Origin: Chloroflexi bacterium UBA6077
Lineage (GTDB): Bacteria; Chloroflexota; UBA6077
Reading direction: 5' to 3'
Length of the DNA: 21,562 bases
Assembly: GCA_002436065.1 (NCBI GenBank)
Contig: DIXP01000117.1
Location: forward strand, 62,662-84,223
A program made the translations under genes and the position numbers. Below are positions 6,680 through 14,189 of the stretch, one piece after another. Below the pieces are notes generated by a model. The model was not told the origin of the DNA. It did not search any database and worked only from the letters and a program-made list of their open reading frames with translations. Numbering within the stretch: the stretch's first letter is position 1; each line of letters begins with the position of its first letter.

Positions 6680-7543
6680 CTACCGGAGGTCTATGGACAG
6701 AATCCTCTCGAAGCCGGCGTAGTCCCTGTCCACCCCTATCTCGGCCTCAGGGAAGACGCCTCGGGCGTGTCGGCAAAGCTGGTCTCCTTGCCCGTCCCCG
6801 ATCTCGAAAAGCAGCGAACACGGACTCGCCATCAGGCCGGCGGACTGCTCTAGAGCCCTCCGGATCAGAACCGTGCCGTCGGGGCCGCCGTCTAATGCCT
6901 CATGCGGCTCATACTGGCTGACGTCGGGCATTAATCGAGGCACCTCGTCGGACGATATGTACGGTAGATTGGCAACCAGCAGGTCCAAAGCCACGGTTAT
7001 CCCCCGCAGAAGATTCCCGTGGATGAACTCAATGCGGTCAGTGACCTGGTGTCGGGCCGCGTTCTCCTTCGCCACCTCTAGAGCCCTTACCGACCGATCC
7101 ACAGCGATCACCTTGAGTTGAGGCTGTCCGGCCACCAGGGCCACGGCGACGGCGCCGGACCCGGTCCCCAAGTCCGCGACCACCAGATCCCTGCCCTTGA
7201 TCGCCAGCAATGCCTCGGCCTTCGCCAACCCTCGCTCCACCAGAAGCTCAGTCTCGGGCCTGGGGATCAACACATCGGGAGTAACCATGAAGTCCAGCCC
7301 GTAGAACTCCCTGTGGCCTACGATGTAGGCCACAGGCTCCAGGGCCGTCCGACGGTCGACGTACGACTCGAACCGCCGGCGCTGGTCGTGCAGCAGAACT
7401 CTCTCGGGATGAGCCATCACCGACGCGATGGTGGTCTGGAGGGCATCCGCCAAGAGCAGCCGTGCTTCGTCTGTGGGGGAAGGTATCCGTGCCGCGGACA
7501 GTCTCTGGGACGCCCATCTCAGGCAGCCGCCCACCCTATCCAT
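6680..7543 (-). CDS. prmC: Release factor glutamine methyltransferase
   Basis: PrmC N5-methylates the glutamine of the GGQ motif of release factors RF1 and RF2, using S-adenosylmethionine. It is encoded directly behind its likely substrate gene prfA. An N-terminal helical substrate-binding domain precedes IPRPETE (93-99) and the SAM-binding motif ADLGTGSG (123-130). The catalytic motif is NLPY (192-195) where the classical form is NPPY; the flanking DLLVAN and YISS are family-like. I chose the ATG at 7543 because GGAGG lies seven bases before it. A longer frame opens at 7579 but has no ribosome site. From 7543 the product has 287 residues, typical of the family. Confidence 0.94.
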   Translation of the reverse strand: MDRVGGCLRWASQRLSAARIPSPTDEARLLLADALQTTIASVMAHPERVLLHDQRRRFESYVDRRTALEPVAYIVGHREFYGLDFMVTPDVLIPRPETELLVERGLAKAEALLAIKGRDLVVADLGTGSGAVAVALVAGQPQLKVIAVDRSVRALEVAKENAARHQVTDRIEFIHGNLLRGITVALDLLVANLPYISSDEVPRLMPDVSQYEPHEALDGGPDGTVLIRRALEQSAGLMASPCSLLFEIGDGQGDQLCRHARGVFPEAEIGVDRDYAGFERILSIDLR

Positions 7544-7626
7544 CGAGCAGCCTCCAATACTCAGCACCAGGGAAAGCAAAACGGGATAGACCGCGTCGCC
7601 TCGTTCAGCCCGCCTATCCCGTCGAA

Positions 7627-8697
7627 TTATACTGCTGCAAACTCCGCCTGGCCCAGAGGAGAAGCAGCCAGGGCGTCGATGAGCGACTCTATCTGCCCGC
7701 TCAAGATCGATGGCAGGTTGTGGACTGTGAGACCAATTCTGTGGTCGGTGACCCTGTCCTGGGGGAAATTGTAGGTGCGGATCTTCTCGCTCCGCTCCCC
7801 CGAGCCCACCTGAGATCTGCGAGCCTCTCCCAGTGCCGCGTTGTGCTTGTCCATCTCAATGGTGTAGAGCCGAGCGCGCAGGACTGACATCGCCTTGATC
7901 TTGTTCTTCAACTGCGACTTCTCGTCCTGGCAGGTCACCACGATCCCGGTCGGCAGGTGGGTGATCCGTACGGCCGAGTCAGTTGTGTTCACGCTCTGGC
8001 CGCCGTGGCCGGTGGAGCGATAAACGTCTATCCGCAGCTCCTGCTCGTTGATGTCCACCTCCACCTCCTCCGGCTCTGGCAGCACCACCACCGTGGCCGT
8101 CGAAGTGTGGATGCGGCCGCCTGATTCCGTGACTGGTATCCGCTGCACCCGATGGACGCCGCTCTCGTATTTCAATCTGCTGTAGGCGCCCTTCCCAGTT
8201 ACCTCGAAGATCACTTCCTTCAGACCGCCAATGCCGGTCTCGCTGGTGTTCAGTACATCAACCTTCCAGCGCTTCTCCTCGGCGTAGCGGGTGTACATCC
8301 GGAAGAGGTCTGCGGCGAACAGCCCCGCCTCATCCCCACCGGTGCCGGCGCGAACCTCCACGATCACGTCCCTATCGTCGTTGGGATCCTTCGGGCGCAG
8401 TACCTCCAGCAGTTTCCCCTCCGCGATCTGCCGGCGGCCCTCCAGCCCCTGTAGCTCCTCACGCACCAGTTCCTGAAGCTCAGCGTCGCCTCGGGACTCC
8501 TCCAGCAGCGCACGGTTCTCCTGGATCTGCAGCTCCAGTCCTCGCATCTCCCGGTAGAGGGATACCGTCTCCTCCAGCTTGGACTGCTCCCGACCAAGCT
8601 TCTGCAGCTGTTCTGGATCGGAGGCGATCTCAGGCCGAGAAAGCTGCTCAGCTATCTCGTCGTATCGCCTTTCCATCTCTATCGCTCGTTCAGACAA
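7627..8697 (-). CDS. prfA: Peptide chain release factor 1
   Basis: RF1 recognises UAA and UAG and triggers peptide release on the ribosome. The product has 356 residues, the usual size. The tripeptide PVT (188-190), flanked by VQRI and ESGGRIHTSTA, fits the RF1 PxT stop-codon motif rather than the SPF of RF2. The peptidyl-transferase motif HGGQSVNTTDSAVR holds the GGQ at 232-234, whose Gln234 is the PrmC target. The N-terminal domain is helical and charged. The start is TTG at 8697-8695, six bases after the hisS stop; its ribosome site GGGGTGA overlaps that stop, which suggests translational coupling. The gene ends in TAA and the prmC ATG lies 83 bases downstream. Confidence 0.96.
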   Translation of the reverse strand: MSERAIEMERRYDEIAEQLSRPEIASDPEQLQKLGREQSKLEETVSLYREMRGLELQIQENRALLEESRGDAELQELVREELQGLEGRRQIAEGKLLEVLRPKDPNDDRDVIVEVRAGTGGDEAGLFAADLFRMYTRYAEEKRWKVDVLNTSETGIGGLKEVIFEVTGKGAYSRLKYESGVHRVQRIPVTESGGRIHTSTATVVVLPEPEEVEVDINEQELRIDVYRSTGHGGQSVNTTDSAVRITHLPTGIVVTCQDEKSQLKNKIKAMSVLRARLYTIEMDKHNAALGEARRSQVGSGERSEKIRTYNFPQDRVTDHRIGLTVHNLPSILSGQIESLIDALAASPLGQAEFAAV

Positions 8698-8703
8698 GAG
8701 AGA

Positions 8704-9963
8704 TCACCCCTTTGTTTCGAGAACCCGTGCGAGGGCAGCCTGCCGAGGTTCCTGCCACTGCTTGCTCTCCAGCATGTCCCGGATGGTCACTGTGCCATCC
8801 TGGACCTCCTGCTCGCCCAGAATGAAGGCGAAGCGGGCCCCCAGGTTGTTGGCCTGCCGCATCTGCGACTTGAGACCCCGCGAACCCACGGCGGCAACGC
8901 AGGTAAGCCCCACCCGCCGGGCTTCGTTCGCCAACTGGAAGGCGGGTACACTGGCCACGTCGCCCAGATGGGCCACATACAGGTCTGGCTTCCCCACCTC
9001 GGGCACTGCTATCCCCTGCTCCTTGAGCTTCAGGATGATACGCTCGAGCCCTGTGGCAAAACCGATGGCTGGTGTGGGCTTGCCGCCTAGCTGCTCCATT
9101 AAGCCGTCGTAGCGGCCGCCCCCGCCCAGGGAGGACTGCCCTCCTACGACCGGCGGCCAGATCTCGAACACGGTGCGGGTGTAGTAGTCCAAGCCTCGCA
9201 CCAGCCGAGGGTTGGGAACCAGGGGAAGACTCAACCCCTCCAGCAACTCCCTCGTCTCCGCGAAGTGCACACGGCACTCCTCGCACAAATGGTCGACGCT
9301 CGCGGGAGCCGACAGGATTGCCGGCTGACACCGCTCCTGCTTGCAGTCCAGCAGCCTCAGCGGATTGATCTCAAGCCTCCGCTGGCAGTCGTGGCAGAGC
9401 CCCATCTGGTGCTCGGTGAAGTGCCTTACCAGTGCCGCCAGGTACGCCGGCCTACAGGCCCGGCAGCCGATGCTGTTCAGCTGTACCGTCAGGTCGCGAA
9501 GACCGAGCGCTTCGAAGAAACGCCAGGCCACCAGGATCGCCTCGGCGTCGACCATCGGAGCGCCGTCGCCGATGGCCTCGCAGCCGAACTGGTGGAACTC
9601 CCGGTAGCGGCCCGCCTGGGGCCGATCGTACCGGTACATGCTCATCAGGTAGTACAACCGCACCGGCTGCGAACGGTTGGCCATCCCATGCTCCAGGTAG
9701 GCTCGGAGAACCGGCGCCGTGCCCTCAGGACGAAGAGTAAGGCTCTCTCCCCCTTTGTCCTCGAAGCTGTACATCTCCTTCGTTACGATGTCGGTGCTCT
9801 CTCCGACGCCTCGTACGAAGAGACTCGTGTCCTCGAAGGCAGGGGTCCGGATCAGCCCGTAGCCGAACTGCTCGGCGATCTTGGCCGCTGTCCCCTCCAC
9901 GTATCGCCAGTACTTCTCGTCCTCGGGCAGCACGTCCTGGGTGCCGCGTGGCGCCTGGTACAC
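8704..9963 (-). CDS. hisS: Histidyl-tRNA synthetase
   Basis: This is the class II synthetase that charges tRNA-His in the cytoplasm. It opens with YQAPRGTQDVLPED. Motif 2 is RYDRPQAGRYREFHQFGCE. The histidine-binding block is LVRGLDYYTRTVFE. Motif 3 is represented by GFATGLERI, after GGGGRYDGL. A C-terminal anticodon-binding domain ends the protein. I chose the GTG at 9963 because GAGGG lies six bases before it. That gives 419 residues, close to the 424 of E. coli. The frame stays open to 10011, but that extension is encoded by a hairpin and has no ribosome site; an ATG at 9978 is possible. A cysteine-rich insert (GCRACRP, CHDCQRR, CEECR) might bind a metal. The gene heads hisS-prfA-prmC-tsaC-rpiB. 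Confidence 0.95.
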   Translation of the reverse strand: MYQAPRGTQDVLPEDEKYWRYVEGTAAKIAEQFGYGLIRTPAFEDTSLFVRGVGESTDIVTKEMYSFEDKGGESLTLRPEGTAPVLRAYLEHGMANRSQPVRLYYLMSMYRYDRPQAGRYREFHQFGCEAIGDGAPMVDAEAILVAWRFFEALGLRDLTVQLNSIGCRACRPAYLAALVRHFTEHQMGLCHDCQRRLEINPLRLLDCKQERCQPAILSAPASVDHLCEECRVHFAETRELLEGLSLPLVPNPRLVRGLDYYTRTVFEIWPPVVGGQSSLGGGGRYDGLMEQLGGKPTPAIGFATGLERIILKLKEQGIAVPEVGKPDLYVAHLGDVASVPAFQLANEARRVGLTCVAAVGSRGLKSQMRQANNLGARFAFILGEQEVQDGTVTIRDMLESKQWQEPRQAALARVLETKG

Positions 9964-9988
9964 TGGGATCCCTCGCATCACAAAATGG

Positions 9989-10012
9989 CTTGAGTGCCTG
10001 GAGGCACTCAAG
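9989..10012 (-). terminator. Hairpin in the hisS leader
   Basis: A perfect 11-bp stem (CTTGAGTGCCT with AGGCACTCAAG, 2-base centre) is followed on the minus strand by CCATTTTG, about 26 bases before the hisS GTG. It could end the upstream SIMPL transcript, act as an attenuator for hisS, or be an operator. It lies downstream of the TATAAT at 10044-10039, so any transcript from that promoter would cross it. Confidence 0.4.
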
Positions 10013-10038
10013 CAATGAATCCTGTCGCAACCACAACG

Positions 10039-10044
10039 ATTATA
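10039..10044 (-). promoter_or_regulatory. Candidate -10 element for the hisS operon
   Basis: A perfect TATAAT occurs on the minus strand in the short gap between the SIMPL gene and hisS, about 75 bases before the hisS start. No good TTGACA-like -35 is found 16-18 bases upstream. It is therefore a candidate only, although the placement is right. Confidence 0.4.
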
Positions 10045-10073
10045 CCACGGCAGGCGATCCCGAAGAGCTGCCG

Positions 10074-10871
10074 TTACTTGAGGCTGTAGGTCACTCGCAC
10101 GATCACCCGCACCTCCTGAGTCCCCGGGGAGATCGGAGTTGCTGGTGCAGCCACGGCTGCCTGATCCCTCATCACCATCGGTTGAGGCGACGCCGAGACT
10201 GTCTCCTCTATGGCCACCGCAGGGCCCAGAGTTCCTCCTGCCAGCCTCGCCAACTGGTCAGCCTTCGATCGAGCGTTCTTCATCGCCTCCTCCCGACCCT
10301 GAACCCCAGCGGCTGCCGGATCGCTCACCCCAAAACTGATCCCCTGCAGCCGCGTGGCCCCGGATGCCACCACCGCGTCGAGCACCGACCCGACCTTGGA
10401 GACATCCCGCACCGTGACGCTCACCATGTTGGTAACCCTGTATCCCCTCAGTACCGGCGACCGTCCACCGTTGGTGCTGTTCTCGTACTCCGGCGAGAGG
10501 TCGAATCGAGTAGTCTGAATATCCCTCTCCTCGATCCCAAGGTTCCGGAGTTGACCCACCACCGCATCCATCCTGACCGCAGCATCCTGCTGAGCCGCCG
10601 ACGCAGAGGGGTTGCTGACCTCCACCCCCAGGGTGACCCTGGCAAGATCGGGCTTCACAGCGATGACACCCTCGCCGGTCACGGTTACGCCGGCCCTTGC
10701 TGGAGCCGTCCCATCGGTGGGCTGGTCAACCTGAGCGTTTGCCACCGAGGAGAACTCGACGCCCGCGATACCATGCCGAGCCTGTGTGGGGCTGAGCCAC
10801 AACATGGCTGTAATACTGGCCGTGGCAACAAACAGGACGATTGCCGCCAGAACTACTGTCAACCAACGCAT
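10074..10871 (-). CDS. Exported SIMPL-domain (DUF541) protein
   Basis: The N terminus has a basic residue and about 24 hydrophobic residues (after MRWLTVVLAAIVLFVA), fitting a signal peptide or membrane anchor. From about residue 61 the protein follows the SIMPL/DUF541 pattern: VTVTGEGVIAVKPDLARVTLGVE, NPSASAAQ, IQTTRFDLSPEY, YRVTNMVSVTVRD, GATRLQGISFGVSD, ARSKADQLARLAGGTLG, and a final strand near VRVIVRVTYSLK. SIMPL proteins are periplasmic or cell-surface proteins of unclear biochemical role. Homologues are reported in oxidative-stress and signalling contexts. The product has 265 residues. The ATG follows AAGGAG, which overlaps the anti-sigma stop, so it is the last gene of the sigma operon and a plausible target or partner of that regulatory pair. 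Confidence 0.85.
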   Translation of the reverse strand: MRWLTVVLAAIVLFVATASITAMLWLSPTQARHGIAGVEFSSVANAQVDQPTDGTAPARAGVTVTGEGVIAVKPDLARVTLGVEVSNPSASAAQQDAAVRMDAVVGQLRNLGIEERDIQTTRFDLSPEYENSTNGGRSPVLRGYRVTNMVSVTVRDVSKVGSVLDAVVASGATRLQGISFGVSDPAAAGVQGREEAMKNARSKADQLARLAGGTLGPAVAIEETVSASPQPMVMRDQAAVAAPATPISPGTQEVRVIVRVTYSLK

Positions 10872-10885
10872 CTAGGAAACTCCTT

Positions 10886-11911
10886 TCAAAGACCGCGATT
10901 ATGGCGCCACCACGCCAGGCTGGTGGCTGCCGCCAATATCAGCAGCGCTGCTCCTGAGAGCAACTGCAGCCAGTGGAGTAGCAACGACGGGCTCCCCACC
11001 TGAGCCTGATTGTCCACTTCTCCAGCCCTGTCCCACTTCTCGGTTGCGGTGTTAGAGGCTGACGACTCTCGTGCGGCGGCCTCGCCTGTCGGTCCCGCCT
11101 TCAGCACCGCCGGGGCCTCCGCGACTGCGGCGGCAGGAGCGACACCCGCGACTGCGGTGGGTTGCGACGCGGGGATGGCGCCGGCCGCTGTCGGTTGCGG
11201 AGGGGGCGCAGCCGGCAGCGGGCCCTGAGCAGCCTTGGGAACGGACACGCCCTCGGGTTGACCACTTGGCGCGGGCGCCGCGGCTGCGGCATCTGCCGGT
11301 GCCGCGGCCGGAGCATCGCCCGCTCGGCTTGCCGCAGCTACCGGTGGAGCGACCGCGGCTGCCGGTGCCGCGGCCGGAGCGTCTCCGGCACTGGTCGGTG
11401 CGGCCGCGACTGCCGGAGCCCTAAGCGCCGCAGCGGGGGCAGCGGTTGCAGCCGCCCGGTTGCCTACCGCCGCCCCTGCCGCCCGCGCACCCTGGGCAGA
11501 GGGCGTGCTATCGGCCAGAGCGGTACTGGGTATGGCTTCGGTCGCCCGATAGGCAACCGGAACGCCGGACATTGGCAACAGCACCCTGGCGGCAAGGACG
11601 GCCACGAAGGCTGCCGCCGCTAGACCGGTCGCCCCCCGCAGGTAGATGAATCCCTTAGGCAGCCTTCTAGGCGCTGGTGCCGTCGCAAGAACAAAGGAAC
11701 GTGGTAGTCTCGCCGGTGGCACGCCCCGCAGAAGCTGGCGGGTTGCCCGCACAGACTCCAGTTCGGCGCTGCAGGCAGGGCACGTCTGCAGGTGTTCGCT
11801 CAGCCTGGCTGCCTCTGCGGCCGGCAGTCGGCCATCCAGATAGGGCGACATGCGGTCGCGCGCATCGCCGTGTGTATACTCATCTCTTCGCCTGATGAGC
11901 CTAAGGATCAT
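10886..11911 (-). CDS. Zinc-finger (ZAS-type) transmembrane anti-sigma factor
   Basis: The zinc-associated anti-sigma motif H-x3-C-x2-C is present as HLQTCPAC (His40, Cys44, Cys47 from this start). It lies in an N-terminal cytoplasmic domain with the family-typical MSPYLDGRLPAAEAARLSEHL. A membrane segment follows at about 93-114. Then comes a long Ala/Pro-rich, low-complexity region (about 120-305) and a second hydrophobic segment near the C terminus (HWLQLLSGAALLILAAATSL). The long linker would lie outside the membrane between the two segments. AGDAPAAAPA is repeated 22 residues apart in it. The gene directly follows the ECF sigma gene, its likely partner. I chose the ATG at 11911, behind a GGGGTGG-like site; a GTG at 11917 is equally possible. 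The ligand or signal is unknown. Confidence 0.85.
   Translation of the reverse strand: MILRLIRRRDEYTHGDARDRMSPYLDGRLPAAEAARLSEHLQTCPACSAELESVRATRQLLRGVPPARLPRSFVLATAPAPRRLPKGFIYLRGATGLAAAAFVAVLAARVLLPMSGVPVAYRATEAIPSTALADSTPSAQGARAAGAAVGNRAAATAAPAAALRAPAVAAAPTSAGDAPAAAPAAAVAPPVAAASRAGDAPAAAPADAAAAAPAPSGQPEGVSVPKAAQGPLPAAPPPQPTAAGAIPASQPTAVAGVAPAAAVAEAPAVLKAGPTGEAAARESSASNTATEKWDRAGEVDNQAQVGSPSLLLHWLQLLSGAALLILAAATSLAWWRHNRGL
11294..11380. repeat. Two 21-bp direct repeats inside the anti-sigma gene
   Basis: TGCCGGTGCCGCGGCCGGAGC occurs at 11294-11314 and 11360-11380, exactly 66 bases apart, so the reading frame is kept. Each copy encodes part of the AGDAPAAAPA segment of the Ala/Pro-rich linker. 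Such repeats could expand or contract by slippage without frameshift. Confidence 0.75.
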
Positions 11912-11922
11912 TCCCACCCCAT

Positions 11923-12564
11923 CTAGCCGTCGGCCACCACTGTCGGGAGCCCCCGGTCGCCGACGAATTGCCCTGTATAGTAATGACGATAAGAGGCCGG
12001 GAGAAGTTCCGAGTGCTGGGAAAGGTAGTTGCGCATTGCCAACCTCCCACGGCTCAGGCGGGACTTCACCGTTCCGAGGGAGGCGTTGGTAGCAATCGCG
12101 ATCTCGTCATAGCTCATGCCCTGCACGTCGCTGAGGATCACAGTAGCTCGCTGCTCGGGGGACAGGGTCTCGAAGCCGGACTCGATGCAGGCCAGCAATT
12201 CCGAGGAGAGCACCGCCTGCTCGGGAGAGGGCTCGCCATCTGGAATCTGGAGTGCCGGAGCATCCTCCCGCTCGGGGAGGGGATCAAGCGACTCGGTCGG
12301 ATGCCGTCGCTGGACCCTGAGCTGATCGTAGACCTGATTGAGGACGATCCGCGCCAGCCATGCCTTGAAGGAGCCCCCGCGAAACTGGTGGAGCCTGGTG
12401 AAGGCCAAGATGAAGGCTTCCTGCGTGGCGTCGGATGCAGCTTCTTCATCGCGCAGCATGCGGAAGGCCAGGGTATAGGCCATCTGCTGATGAGCGAGCA
12501 CCAGATGGTTGAATGCCTGTACCTCTCCGCGCTTGCTGGCCTCTATCCAGCCTGCCTCATCCAA
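11923..12564 (-). CDS. ECF-family RNA polymerase sigma factor
   Basis: This is a group 4 (extracytoplasmic function) sigma factor that redirects RNA polymerase. Region 2 spans about residues 16-87 (AFNHLVLAHQQMAYTLAF, DATQEAFILAFTRLHQF, FKAWLARIVLNQVYDQLR). A short acidic linker leads to region 4 (about 134-182: LSPEQRATVILSDVQGMSYD, then GTVKSRLSRGRLAMRNYL). A tail of about 30 residues follows. The frame is open far upstream, but that part lies in another frame of the amidohydrolase. I chose the TTG at 12564-12562, two bases after the amidohydrolase stop, with GGAGAG about eight to nine bases upstream. That gives 213 residues, normal for ECF sigmas, and suggests translational coupling. The anti-sigma gene follows after five to eleven bases. 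The target promoters are unknown. Confidence 0.92.
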   Translation of the reverse strand: MDEAGWIEASKRGEVQAFNHLVLAHQQMAYTLAFRMLRDEEAASDATQEAFILAFTRLHQFRGGSFKAWLARIVLNQVYDQLRVQRRHPTESLDPLPEREDAPALQIPDGEPSPEQAVLSSELLACIESGFETLSPEQRATVILSDVQGMSYDEIAIATNASLGTVKSRLSRGRLAMRNYLSQHSELLPASYRHYYTGQFVGDRGLPTVVADG

Positions 12565-12566
12565 TC

Positions 12567-14189
12567 CTACAGCTCTCCAAAAACCACTTCGCCCCCAATA
12601 ACCGTGGCCTCCACCTTCGTTTGCAGGAATAGCTCCGGAGGCCCGCAGAAGGGATCCACGGAAAGGATGACGAAGTCGGCCAGCTTCCCGGGGGTCAAGG
12701 AGCCCTTGACTCGCTCCTCGCTGCTCGCATAAGCCGGTCCCAAAGTGAAGGCCCGCAAAGCTTGAGCCGGAGTGAGCCTCTGCTCCGGGTGCCAGCCGCC
12801 CAAGGGGTGCCCATCCGCCGTCTGCCGAGTCACCGCAGCATACATCCCAGGCAGTGGATCGATGGACTCCACAGGGCAGTCGGAGCCAAAGGCCAGGACA
12901 GCGCCCGACTCCAGAACGGTGCGCCAAGCGTAGGCCAGAGGGGTTCTCTTTGGACCCCAGTATCGATCCGCTATGGCAATATCGGATGGTTGGTGGCTGG
13001 GCTGCATGGAGGCCACCACACCGATCTGCCCGAGTCGATGGGCGTCGTTGGGGTGAAGCAGCTGTAGGTGCTCGATCCTTGGCCGCAATCCGGCTGGCCG
13101 CCAGAGAGGAGCTGTATCCTCCAGGGCGTCGAGGGCGGCGCGATTGGCGGCATCTCCAATGGCGTGGATAGCCACAGCGATCCCTGCCTCCGATGCCGCT
13201 TCCAGATGGGTCCGAAGCTCATCCCTGGATAGAGCCTCGATACCATCCCCCCCTGACTCGTAGTGGGGCTCCAGAGTGTGGTCGGTCTGAGACCCGAGGG
13301 CCCCATCCATGAATAGCTTCAGGTGGCCGACCCGAAGATGGGCGTCGCCGAACCCCGTCCGGACGCCCAACCGTCTGGCGTCTTCGAGGTTCTCGCGGCG
13401 GAGGTGGTGCCAGACCCTGACCTTCAGTCTGCCCCGAGCATGGAGCCGTTGGAGTGCACCGAAGGCGGTGGGACCTTGGGGCGTATGGAGACCAGTGAGC
13501 CCCTTAGAGAGCAGGATGGCCTGGGCCTCCTCCAGCGCGGCGTCGCATTGTGCCGGCGACCGCGCCGGAGTCTGCCCCGCGTATCCGTCGGACTCAAGCA
13601 TGCCGGCCGCCCGCATCACAGGCGACACAGCCCACTCCCGCAGGATGCCGGTAGGCTCGCCGGTCAAGGGGTCTCGCAGGATCTCGCCGTCCGGAGGGTT
13701 GGGGGTGTCGCGATCGATGCCGGCCAGACGGAGCGCGACGGAGTTCACCCATCCAGAGTGCATGTCCTTGCTGGCAAGGAAGACCGGCCTGTCCGATGCT
13801 ACCCCATCCAGGTCGCTTCGGTTGGGAAGCCGGGTCCATCTGTTGCTGTCGAAACCTCCACCAACAATCCACTCGCCAGGGGCTGCGCTCTCAGCCGCTC
13901 GCTGAACGCGGCAGAGGGCTTCCTCGAGGGTGGAGGCGCCGGCAAGGTCGGCGCGGCGGAGTCGCAGCGCGAACTCCATCAGGTGGACGTGGGAGTCGAT
14001 TAGTCCCGGTATCACGGCGCGATTCCCAAGGTCTACGATCTGTGTGCCCCGTCCGGCCAGCTTCGCTATATCAGAGTTGTGGCCCACGGCGACGATCTGT
14101 CCGTTACGCAGGGCAATGGCTTCGGCAAAAGGGCAGGCATCATCCATAGTGTAGATGCGGCCCTTGGCGGCGATCAAGTCTGCAGCCAC
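12567..14189 (-). CDS. Metal-dependent amidohydrolase, YtcJ-like
   Basis: This 540-residue protein belongs to the amidohydrolase superfamily (Amidohydro_3, YtcJ-like), cytoplasmic TIM-barrel hydrolases acting on C-N bonds. The substrate cannot be read from sequence. Visible family marks are PGLIDSHVHL with the metal ligands His67 and His69, the block LKLFMDGALGSQTD, HAIGDAANRAALD, RIEHLQLL, and GSDCPVESIDPLPGMYAAVTR with the catalytic aspartate. The C-terminal beta strands of the composite domain are also present (KGSLTPGKLADFVIL). No signal peptide is seen. The start is GTG, seven bases after AGGGG. It is the first gene of a unit with the ECF sigma, anti-sigma and SIMPL genes. Whether the enzyme is functionally linked to them, or only donates a promoter, is unknown. 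Confidence 0.88.
   Translation of the reverse strand: MAADLIAAKGRIYTMDDACPFAEAIALRNGQIVAVGHNSDIAKLAGRGTQIVDLGNRAVIPGLIDSHVHLMEFALRLRRADLAGASTLEEALCRVQRAAESAAPGEWIVGGGFDSNRWTRLPNRSDLDGVASDRPVFLASKDMHSGWVNSVALRLAGIDRDTPNPPDGEILRDPLTGEPTGILREWAVSPVMRAAGMLESDGYAGQTPARSPAQCDAALEEAQAILLSKGLTGLHTPQGPTAFGALQRLHARGRLKVRVWHHLRRENLEDARRLGVRTGFGDAHLRVGHLKLFMDGALGSQTDHTLEPHYESGGDGIEALSRDELRTHLEAASEAGIAVAIHAIGDAANRAALDALEDTAPLWRPAGLRPRIEHLQLLHPNDAHRLGQIGVVASMQPSHQPSDIAIADRYWGPKRTPLAYAWRTVLESGAVLAFGSDCPVESIDPLPGMYAAVTRQTADGHPLGGWHPEQRLTPAQALRAFTLGPAYASSEERVKGSLTPGKLADFVILSVDPFCGPPELFLQTKVEATVIGGEVVFGEL

Noticed and set aside
9964..10011. A 16-residue N-terminal extension of HisS
   Set aside because: It is encoded by the leader hairpin, lacks a ribosome site and does not match the usual HisS start.
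9960..10073. A T-box riboswitch upstream of hisS
   Set aside because: The leader is too short and has no T-box sequence or stem I.
11010..11649. Several overlapping plus-strand frames across the anti-sigma gene
   Set aside because: They arise from the GC-rich repeats of the Ala/Pro linker and have no ribosome sites or domains.
12565..12927. A 121-residue N-terminal extension of the sigma factor
   Set aside because: It lies in another frame of the amidohydrolase, whose motifs continue to 12567. The TTG at 12564 with GGAGAG explains the start.
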